A stretch of DNA of 6,583 bases from Dethiosulfatibacter sp. (GTDB lineage Bacteria; Bacillota_A; Clostridia; Tissierellales; Dethiosulfatibacteraceae). This document shows, piece by piece, positions 1-5,225 of the stretch (the stretch's first letter is position 1; every line of letters begins with the position of its first letter). The stretch spans positions 1-6,583 of the forward strand of contig JAHRFV010000247.1 in NCBI GenBank assembly GCA_019084435.1. The letters run 5' to 3'. The translations under genes were made by a program, and so were the position numbers. Below the pieces are notes generated by a model. The model was given only the letters and a program-made list of their open reading frames with translations. It was not told the DNA's origin and ran no database searches.

Positions 1-304
1 AACCAGAATATCACTAATCCTTTTTACTTATAAGTAATCAGCCGACAAACCTCCTCTTATCATCATATCTTCACTCATGTTCCGAATATTGCATACCCTT
101 CCGCCTTTCGCAATAGCGCTTCTTTGTGCGTTGGTAAATGTCATGGAATGGCTTGTTTGATTGATTATTACATCCGCACAAAGAAGCGATATTGCGAAAG
201 GCGCAAGGGTATGCAATATTCGGAACATGAGTGAAGATATGATGATAAGAGGAGGTGTGTCGGCTGATTACTTAGAAGTAAAAAGGATTAGTGATATGCT
301 GGTT
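1..304. repeat. Imperfect inverted repeat (fold-back) at the left end
   Basis: Bases 1-130 are the reverse complement of 175-304, with a 44-base loop at 131-174; position i pairs with 305-i. The arms match at 125 of 130 positions. The mismatched pairs are 7/298, 30/275, 48/257, 101/204 and 116/189. Read on the minus strand, the left arm is a second, error-bearing copy of the first gene: one mismatch turns a Glu codon into a stop, while the right arm stays open. The loop, read on the minus strand, supplies the stretch of the gene that should lie just upstream of 175. A fold-back made by template switching, or a chimeric read at a contig end, explains all of this. Natural duplication is much less likely. 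Confidence 0.92.
28..174 (-). pseudogene. Minus-strand fragment of the first M29/NicX-like gene, created by the fold-back
   Basis: Read on the minus strand, 174 down to 131 encodes D-V-I-I-N-Q-T-S-H-S-M-T-F-T-N. This aligns with residues 80-94 of the paralog at 4152-5129 (D-V-V-I-N-Q-S-T-Q-S-I-T-H-T-N). From 130 down to 28 it repeats the gene's next codons and then stops at a TAA created by the mismatch at position 30. It is not a separate gene. Its value is that it recovers about 15 residues that truly belong upstream of the + strand gene. The apparent minus-strand start near 228 lies in antisense of the other arm and is meaningless. Confidence 0.85.
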
Positions 305-862
305 CAAGTGATCAATTCTGGTGAGAGAGTTCATATCACGACGAAAGAAGGAACTGACCTCAAATTTAGTATAAAAGGACGAAACGGATTTGCTCTGTGT
401 GGTTTTGCTACAGAACCGGGAACATTCTCGGGATTACCTGATGGGGAAGCTGCCTGTGCGCCACTCGAAGGAACGGCCGAAGGTATAATTGTCAATCCAT
501 ATATGATGGAGGATGTTGGCGTTGTTAGAGATCCGATAAGCATCAGCTTTGAAAAAGGTCTGGTGACCAGCGTAGAAGGGGGACAAGAAGCTAGAGCACT
601 CAATGAGATTCTTGAAAAAACAGGCGTAACCGGCAGAAATGTTGCAGAGTTTGCATTTGGCACCAATCCTGCCTGCAGGATTACTGGGAGCTCTCGCGAA
701 GACAAGAAAAAGCTTGGAACTGCACACATAGCAATAGGTGACAACAAATCACTAGGTGGAAATGTAGAATGTTACATGCATATGGACATCACGTTTCTTG
801 AACCTACCATCAGTATCGACGATAAACTTATTGTAAAGGACGGAAAAGTATTAGCTCTTTAA
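176..862 (+). CDS. M29-family metallopeptidase / NicX-like protein, 5'-truncated
   Basis: This is the C-terminal 228 residues of a protein related to the M29 aminopeptidases (COG2309) and to 2,5-dihydroxypyridine 5,6-dioxygenase (NicX). Comparison with the complete paralog at 4152-5129, about half identical by eye, shows that roughly 94 N-terminal residues are missing. The DNA before 175 is a fold-back, so the TTG at 161 is not a real start; GCA at 176 is the first trustworthy codon. Visible family motifs are PDGE (Glu codon 446-448), A-E-F-A-F-G-T-N-P (Glu codon 647-649), G-T-A-H-I-A-I-G-D-N (His codon 725-727) and H-M-D (779-787). By M29 alignment from memory, these Glu and His/Asp residues are metal ligands. 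It is probably cytoplasmic, since nothing visible suggests a signal peptide, but the N-terminus is unseen. The gene is followed after 80 bases by tctC. Peptidase versus ring-cleaving or other hydrolase activity cannot be decided. Confidence 0.82.
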   Translation, partial: AQRSDIAKGARVCNIRNMSEDMMIRGGVSADYLEVKRISDMLVQVINSGERVHITTKEGTDLKFSIKGRNGFALCGFATEPGTFSGLPDGEAACAPLEGTAEGIIVNPYMMEDVGVVRDPISISFEKGLVTSVEGGQEARALNEILEKTGVTGRNVAEFAFGTNPACRITGSSREDKKKLGTAHIAIGDNKSLGGNVECYMHMDITFLEPTISIDDKLIVKDGKVLAL

Positions 863-887
863 ATTCGATGGGGAATAAACTTATAAT
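858..887 (+). promoter_or_regulatory. Candidate sigma-A promoter upstream of tctC
   Basis: A perfect -10 hexamer TATAAT lies at 882-887. A weak -35 (TTTAAA, 858-863) sits 18 bases upstream and overlaps the end of the preceding gene. Transcription would begin near 894, just before the 897-914 hairpin, giving a leader of about 50 bases before the tctC start. The DNA here is AT-rich, so chance is a real possibility. If genuine, it would allow the binding protein to be expressed separately from the upstream enzyme gene. Confidence 0.35.
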
Positions 888-896
888 AATTTTATT

Positions 897-914
897 TTTC
901 GGCATAAGCCGAAA
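897..914 (+). other. Short hairpin in the tctC leader
   Basis: TTTCGGC (897-903) and GCCGAAA (908-914) form a perfect 7-bp stem with an ATAA loop. No T-run follows on either strand, so it is not a standard intrinsic terminator. It would lie at the very 5' end of a transcript starting from the candidate promoter at 882-887, where a stem can protect mRNA. In a read-through transcript it would instead sit between the two genes. The structure is seen directly; its role is inferred. Confidence 0.4.
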
Positions 915-929
915 TATAAATAAAAAAAT

Positions 930-934
930 GGAGG
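930..934 (+). promoter_or_regulatory. Ribosome binding site that sets the tctC start
   Basis: GGAGG at 930-934 sits 8 bases before ATG 943. It selects this ATG over in-frame upstream ATGs at 868 and 928. Only the start at 943 places a clean lipoprotein signal at the N-terminus. Confidence 0.85.
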
Positions 935-942
935 AAAGAATA

Positions 943-1959
943 ATGAGTAAGAAAATTTTAATGGTAGTATTGTCTTTAGTAATGGTCATGACGCTTGTGG
1001 TCGGTTGCGGTAATAATACACCAGCACCAACTACAGCAGCTCCAACTACACAAGCAGGCGGAGGAGAAACTACTCCCGAAGCAACAACTAGCTTGGCATT
1101 TCCAGAAGAAAACATTGAGGTTGTTTACCACTCAAAAGCTGGATCAGGTGGGGATATTTTCTTAAGAACAATGGGCAAAGCCCTTGAGCCCGCTCTTGGT
1201 GTTTCATGGGTTGTTAACAACATGCCAGGTGCTTCCGGCGCTACCGCTTTTGAATATTCAGCAAACGCGGAACCCAACGGATATACTTTGCTAGGAGTAT
1301 CTTCAACAATTGTAACTGCCCCTCTTATCAGTGGAATGACAACCACATATAAAGATTTTGAACCGGTCTGTATGATGTTCACTGACCCAATGGTTATATT
1401 TGTAGTAGAAGATTCTCCATTCCATACATTGGCAGATCTAGTTGAATTTGGAAAAGCTAATCCTGGAGCATTAAAAATTGCAGGTGGAACACCTGGAGAA
1501 CTTGGATTTGTCGTTGGCGCTGAATTGATGAGAGTCGCTGGTTTTGAAATGGCTCTTGTTCCTTTTGAAGGTGGCGGAGATGCGGCAGTAAGTGTTCTTG
1601 GTGGACATGTTGACGGTGGTATAGGTGAATATGCAGAGATTTCTTCATCTGTTGACGCTGGAAAAATCAGAATTATCGCTTCATTGAACGAAATGCCTGA
1701 ATTGCCTGATGTTCCGACTTTTGCTACTGAAGGATATCCCGAAATTCAGATAGAGAAATTTAGAGGTGTACTTGCTCCTAAGGGAACACCACAGGAAATT
1801 ATAGACAAGCTTGCAGAAATGATGAAAACTGCCTTTGATGATCCGGATTTTCAACAATATATTGTAGCAAATAATATGATACCTAATTATAAAACAGGGG
1901 CTGAATTTACAGCCATTATGGAAGCACAACATGAGCAGGTTAAATCTACATTAGAGTAG
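943..1959 (+). CDS. tctC: TTT transporter substrate-binding lipoprotein (TctC/Bug family)
   Basis: This 338-residue protein is the extracytoplasmic solute receptor of a tripartite tricarboxylate transporter; it captures an organic anion and delivers it to TctAB. The N-terminus has Lys3-Lys4, a hydrophobic core and a lipobox ending G21-C22, so Cys22 should be lipidated and anchor the protein outside the membrane. A Thr/Pro/Ala/Gly-rich linker follows (about 25-50). The Bug-family fold begins near residue 58. Its hallmark loops are visible: G-S-G-G-D at 67-71 (the usual ligand-binding P-G-G-G-x-D region), N-N-M-P-G-A-S-G-A around 92-100 and P-F-E-G-G-G-D-A at 207-214. Length is normal for the family plus a lipoprotein linker. 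It stands first in a tctC-tctB-tctA order and is followed by a strong intercistronic hairpin. The ligand cannot be predicted; the family binds citrate, other carboxylates, amino acids and nicotinate-type compounds. Confidence 0.95.
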   Translation: MSKKILMVVLSLVMVMTLVVGCGNNTPAPTTAAPTTQAGGGETTPEATTSLAFPEENIEVVYHSKAGSGGDIFLRTMGKALEPALGVSWVVNNMPGASGATAFEYSANAEPNGYTLLGVSSTIVTAPLISGMTTTYKDFEPVCMMFTDPMVIFVVEDSPFHTLADLVEFGKANPGALKIAGGTPGELGFVVGAELMRVAGFEMALVPFEGGGDAAVSVLGGHVDGGIGEYAEISSSVDAGKIRIIASLNEMPELPDVPTFATEGYPEIQIEKFRGVLAPKGTPQEIIDKLAEMMKTAFDDPDFQQYIVANNMIPNYKTGAEFTAIMEAQHEQVKSTLE

Positions 1960-1967
1960 AGTAAAAC

Positions 1968-2005
1968 TAATTCGAGAGGGTGGAGAATCCCATCCTCTCG
2001 AATTA
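1968..2005 (+). other. Long intercistronic hairpin between tctC and tctB
   Basis: Bases 1968-1983 pair with 1990-2005 in a 16-bp stem around a 6-base loop (AGAATC). The only imperfection is one G-T wobble (1980/1993). No T-run follows on the + strand, so full termination is unlikely. Such stems after binding-protein genes commonly protect the upstream mRNA from 3' decay or cause partial read-through, giving more receptor than membrane subunit. The right arm ends only 9 bases before the tctB ribosome binding site, so it may also damp tctB translation. The stem is seen; the role is inferred. Confidence 0.75.
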
Positions 2006-2014
2006 AATAAAGCG

Positions 2015-2020
2015 AGGTGG
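2015..2020 (+). promoter_or_regulatory. Ribosome binding site that sets the tctB start
   Basis: AGGTGG at 2015-2020 lies 8 bases before ATG 2029. The in-frame GTG at 2017 falls inside this site and so cannot be the start. The site is weaker than the GGAGG sites of the neighbouring genes, consistent with modest TctB synthesis. Confidence 0.7.
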
Positions 2021-2028
2021 AACAGTCT

Positions 2029-2511
2029 ATGTTTAAACGCTATGATTGGAGTGTTGGTATAGCGAGTATTTTACTTGGTGTATTTATTATTTATAGATCA
2101 TCATTTTGGGCTAATTATCAATCCAGCGAAAGTGCAGGTCCGGGTTATGTCCCTCTTATTTTAGCATGGGGTATGGTCATTATAGGTGTAATTCATCTAG
2201 TCGGATGGTGGGTTGATTACAAGAGAGGAAAGAAAACAGAAGATATTATTAATTATGCCAAAGAATGGCAGGAATTCAAACCGTTGGTGATGCTTGTAAC
2301 TGCTAGTATTATTTACATTTTGGCTTTGAAGACAGTTGGTTACTTGTTGATGACACCATTGCTGATAGCCTCCATCTTATGGATCATTAAAGAAAGAAAG
2401 ATTAAAGGCATAATTATCACCTCTATCAGTGTAACTATCATTCTCTTTTTAATCTTTTTCTATGGGTTGTCAATCAAGTTACCTTTGGGAATCTTGAAGC
2501 CGTTTTTTTAG
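2029..2511 (+). CDS. tctB: TTT transporter small membrane subunit TctB
   Basis: This 160-residue, very hydrophobic protein has the size and pattern of TctB, the small integral membrane subunit that works with TctA. A first membrane segment spans about residues 8-24. A loop follows with S-A-G-P-G-Y-V-P, matching the G-P-G-x-x-P motif typical of TctB, and leads into a second segment (about 41-61). A charged cytoplasmic stretch (about 64-82) separates these from a C-terminal hydrophobic block (about 85-155) holding two or three more segments. The end (I-K-L-P-L-G-I-L) is also typical. TctB sequences are poorly conserved, so the call rests on topology, the G-P-G-Y-V-P motif and its place between tctC and tctA. 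Start ATG 2029 is chosen over GTG 2017 because of the ribosome binding site. Confidence 0.9.
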   Translation: MFKRYDWSVGIASILLGVFIIYRSSFWANYQSSESAGPGYVPLILAWGMVIIGVIHLVGWWVDYKRGKKTEDIINYAKEWQEFKPLVMLVTASIIYILALKTVGYLLMTPLLIASILWIIKERKIKGIIITSISVTIILFLIFFYGLSIKLPLGILKPFF

Positions 2512-2630
2512 TTATGCTGATTACATCAACAATGATCCAAATCATTATAAAGAACTATAAGCATCGATCATTGGAATAAAAACGATGATAAAATTATAAG
2601 AATTCCTACGATTGAGGAGGAAAGGAAATT
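2512..2630 (+). other. tctB-tctA intergenic region with small inverted repeats
   Basis: This 119-base AT-rich gap is long for genes of one transporter. AATGAT (2531-2536) and ATCATT (2541-2546) make a 6-bp stem with a CCAA loop. Alternatively, CAATGATC (2530-2537) can pair with GATCATTG (2566-2573), so two exclusive foldings exist. CATCG (2562-2566) and CGATG (2583-2587) make a further weak 5-bp pairing. All are AT-rich, with no T-run and no convincing promoter. The tctA ribosome binding site AGGAGG is at 2615-2620. I see no small ORF with a ribosome binding site here. Confidence 0.35.
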
Positions 2631-4130
2631 ATGTTAGATTTGATTATGCAAGGAATAACAGAAATTATGCATATTGATACCCTGTTATTCATATTATTCG
2701 GTGTTGCTTGGGGTACGATAGGAGGAATGATTCCTGGAATAAATGCTACTATAGCCATGGCTTTACTATTGCCATTCACATGGGGTATGGGGCCGACTAA
2801 TGCTATTGTTATGCTATGCGGTGTTTATGCGGGTGGTGAATATGGCGGGTCTATTCCAGCCATACTGATTGGTACACCGGGAACTAATGCGGCAGCCTGT
2901 ACGGTTATTGACGGCCATGAGTTGCATAAACAGGGAAAAACCGGATTAGCACTTTACACTTCGTTAAATTCTTCTGTTTTTGGTGGCTTCTTTGGAGCCA
3001 TTGCGCTTCTGTTTTTTGCGATGCCTTTAGCAGAAGTAGCTCTAGCCTTTGGTCCGGCTGAATATTTTGCTTTGGCAACCCTAGGATTAACTATGATATG
3101 CTCATTGGGCGAAAAGTATGTTTTTAAAGGAATATTGGCAGGGTTCATCGGCATATTTTTATCTACCGTGGGATTTGATCCCATTAAAGGTGTTCCTCGT
3201 TTTACTTTTGGAGTGATGTCACTGAACTCAGGTTTTGACATGGTAGCGCTTATGATGGGTTTTTATGCAATAAGCGAGATGTTCAAGCAGGCGCAGGAAT
3301 TGCTAGGTGGAGAAGTTTTTGAACTTAAAGGAGATCCGGATACCAGTTTTCCAAAATGGAAAGAAATTAAAAGTTTATTTAAATGGAATGTATTTGGGTC
3401 AATTTTTGGAACTATAATTGGTGTTATGCCTGGTGCGGGCGCAACAACTGCTGCTTTTATCTCTTATAGCGAGGCAAAACGTGTCAGCAAGAATTCACGA
3501 AGCTTTGGACAGGGAAATATTATTGGGGTAGCAGTGCCGGAATCAGCCAATAATGCGGCTACAGGTGGTGCGATGGTTCCATTGCTTGCATTGGGGATTC
3601 CTGGGTCAAACTCGACTGCCATAATGCTCGGGGCTCTTATGATACATAACGTTAGTCCGGGGCCAATGCTCTTTATCAATACGCCTGAAATACCATATGG
3701 CATATTCGTCTCCTTGTTTTTTGCCAATCTATTTTTGTTTTTAGTAGGGTATATGTTTATTAAATTTGCTATTAAGATTACAAGCATTTCAAAACCTGTG
3801 TTGATTGCAACAGTCATTGCCTTGGTTTATACTGGTGCTTTTGCATACAGTGGCGAGCTCTTTAGTATAGGGGTAACCCTAGCATTTGGAGTTGTGGGTG
3901 TCTTGCTAAGAAAAATGGAAATACCACATACCGCTGTTGTACTGGGCTTTGTACTTGGTTTTCTTATGGAAGCGAATTTGCGTAGAGGCCTTATCATCTC
4001 CGAAGGAAGTTTCTGGGGCGTAGCGACAGCATCTCCTATAAGCTCAGTTTTGTTGGCATTTGCTGTATTTTCTGTAGGATTTGCCTTTGTTAGAGGTTTG
4101 AGAATGTCCAAAGCTGAAATATTAAATTAA
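2631..4130 (+). CDS. tctA: TTT transporter large membrane subunit TctA
   Basis: At 499 residues this is the normal length for TctA, the large integral membrane protein (about 11-12 segments) that forms the translocation path and is driven by an ion gradient in characterised systems. Both inverted half-repeats show the family signature: G-G-M-I-P-G-I-N at 31-38 in the first and G-V-M-P-G-A-G-A at 264-271 in the second. Other TctA blocks are Y-G-G-S-I-P-A-I-L near 71-79 running into G-T-P-G-T (81-85) and D-G-H (94-96), G-V-A-V-P-E-S-A-N-N at 299-308, L-G-I-P-G-S-N at 321-327, and a following S-P-G-P motif. The start is ATG 2631, 10 bases after AGGAGG. The gene ends 21 bases before the second M29-like gene, so the two are surely cotranscribed. 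No damage is visible. Confidence 0.97.
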   Translation: MLDLIMQGITEIMHIDTLLFILFGVAWGTIGGMIPGINATIAMALLLPFTWGMGPTNAIVMLCGVYAGGEYGGSIPAILIGTPGTNAAACTVIDGHELHKQGKTGLALYTSLNSSVFGGFFGAIALLFFAMPLAEVALAFGPAEYFALATLGLTMICSLGEKYVFKGILAGFIGIFLSTVGFDPIKGVPRFTFGVMSLNSGFDMVALMMGFYAISEMFKQAQELLGGEVFELKGDPDTSFPKWKEIKSLFKWNVFGSIFGTIIGVMPGAGATTAAFISYSEAKRVSKNSRSFGQGNIIGVAVPESANNAATGGAMVPLLALGIPGSNSTAIMLGALMIHNVSPGPMLFINTPEIPYGIFVSLFFANLFLFLVGYMFIKFAIKITSISKPVLIATVIALVYTGAFAYSGELFSIGVTLAFGVVGVLLRKMEIPHTAVVLGFVLGFLMEANLRRGLIISEGSFWGVATASPISSVLLAFAVFSVGFAFVRGLRMSKAEILN

Positions 4131-4138
4131 AGTAAGTT

Positions 4139-4145
4139 GGAGGAG
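4139..4145 (+). promoter_or_regulatory. Ribosome binding site that sets the start of the second M29-like gene
   Basis: GGAGGAG at 4139-4145 is 6 bases before ATG 4152. The in-frame TTG at 4137 overlaps this site and is rejected as a start. Confidence 0.88.
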
Positions 4146-4151
4146 AATAAT

Positions 4152-5129
4152 ATGAAGTTATCTCGAATGGCTTTTGCTGCAAACATGCTGATCAATCAGG
4201 TGTTAGAATTAAAAAAAGATGAATTGGTATTGATAGTGACAGACACAGCCAGACCTAGCACTATCACAGAGGCAATTGCTTACAGCGCTGTCTCAGCTGG
4301 TAGCAAGGTAATGGTAATTACGATGGAACCTCAGAGCATAGGTGGAGAAGAACTACCTGCACCTGTTGCAGCAGCCATGGCAGCTGCTGATGTAGTCATC
4401 AACCAATCTACTCAAAGCATAACGCACACAAACGCAACTAGAGAGGCTATGAAAATGGGCACCAGAATAGCCAATATGAGAAACTTTACCGAAGACATGA
4501 TGTTTAATGGTGGTATAAACGCGGATTATCGCAAAGTTAGAGAAGTCAGTGAGTTTCTGGCTGAACTGTTAACAAAAACAAACAAAATCAGATTGACCAC
4601 TCCGAAAGGTACAGATTTGACAATGTGGACTGAAGGAAGAAGTGCGATTGCACAAACAGGATTTGTTACAAAGCCTGGAATGCTTTCTGGTCTTCCTGAT
4701 GGAGAATCCACCCTTGCACCCTTGGAAGGAAAATCTGAAGGGGTGGTGGTATCACCTTATATTGCAGATGAATTAGGTCTAATTACAGAGCCCTTGAAAA
4801 TTGAGATAAAAAAAGGACGAATTGTGAATATTGAGGGAGGTAAGCAAGCCTTAGCATTAAGAGAGTTATTGATGAGCAAGGACGAAGCAGGTTATAACGC
4901 AGCATCCCAATTCGCATTAGGGACAAACCCAGCTTGCAGAATAGTGCCAAATACAAGAGAAGTTGGAAAAAAAATGGGAACAGCTCATATTGCGATAGGC
5001 GACAACCGCAGTCTGAACGGGAAAAGCGCCAGCTCATTTCATATCGATTTCGTTTTCTTGGATGTCTCAGTCTATTTTGATGATGTGTGTATCATTAAAG
5101 ATGGCGTATACCAGATAGAGTTACCTTGA
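4152..5129 (+). CDS. M29-family metallopeptidase / NicX-like protein, complete
   Basis: This 325-residue protein belongs to the group usually annotated as leucyl aminopeptidase (M29, COG2309) or 2,5-dihydroxypyridine 5,6-dioxygenase-like. It is shorter than classical M29 aminopeptidases (about 400) and nearer NicX (about 350). It has no signal peptide and is probably cytoplasmic. The N-terminal half is an alpha/beta domain (about 1-120). The C-terminal metal-site domain carries P-D-G-E (182-185), S-Q-F-A-L-G-T-N-P (252-260), G-T-A-H-I-A-I-G-D-N (276-285, His279) and H-I-D (297-299). His279, His297 and Asp299 correspond to the His/His/Asp triad shared by M29 and NicX. Position 253 is Gln, where the upstream paralog and M29 enzymes have a metal-binding Glu. 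The Tyr that follows the His motif in M29 also seems absent. It is about half identical to the gene at 176-862. As last gene of the transporter operon it probably acts on the imported compound. Confidence 0.88.
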   Translation: MKLSRMAFAANMLINQVLELKKDELVLIVTDTARPSTITEAIAYSAVSAGSKVMVITMEPQSIGGEELPAPVAAAMAAADVVINQSTQSITHTNATREAMKMGTRIANMRNFTEDMMFNGGINADYRKVREVSEFLAELLTKTNKIRLTTPKGTDLTMWTEGRSAIAQTGFVTKPGMLSGLPDGESTLAPLEGKSEGVVVSPYIADELGLITEPLKIEIKKGRIVNIEGGKQALALRELLMSKDEAGYNAASQFALGTNPACRIVPNTREVGKKMGTAHIAIGDNRSLNGKSASSFHIDFVFLDVSVYFDDVCIIKDGVYQIELP

Positions 5130-5150
5130 CAATAAAATTCTGACAAACAG

Positions 5151-5174
5151 AAAACCCGGTACACGGGGTTTTTT
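5151..5174 (+). terminator. Rho-independent terminator after the transporter operon
   Basis: AAAACCCG (5151-5158), loop GTACA (5159-5163), then CGGG and a T-rich tail ending in six Ts (5169-5174). The core CCCG/CGGG stem extends through A/T pairs past one bulged G, or can fold as AAAACCC/GGGTTTT with a larger loop. It begins 22 bases after the stop codon of the second M29-like gene and separates that operon from the dehydrogenase ORF. The reverse strand has only a short T4 after the stem, so it is mainly a + strand terminator. Confidence 0.88.
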
Positions 5175-5225
5175 GCTTGGGATTTGATTTGTCAATAATA
5201 TTATTTTTGCTGAGGAGGGTGAAAC

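Noticed and set aside
161..175. TTG start giving a 233-residue first gene
   Set aside because: These bases are antisense fold-back sequence. The paralog shows that about 94 residues should precede position 176, and no ribosome binding site is present.
28..228. Minus-strand ORF of 66 codons at the left end
   Set aside because: Its first part is antisense of the right fold-back arm and the rest is a duplicate of the first gene, so it is a product of the inverted repeat.
897..914. Intrinsic terminator between the first gene and tctC
   Set aside because: The stem is only 7 bp and no T-run follows on either strand.
868..942. Extended N-terminus for TctC from ATG 868
   Set aside because: It would bury the lipoprotein signal behind 25 extra residues and ignore GGAGG at 930-934, which is correctly placed for ATG 943.
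5177..5204. Promoter TTGGGA - 16 bases - TATTAT before the dehydrogenase
   Set aside because: The -35 match is poor, the DNA is AT-rich, and the start would fall almost on the ribosome binding site. A promoter should exist after the terminator, but I cannot place it with confidence.
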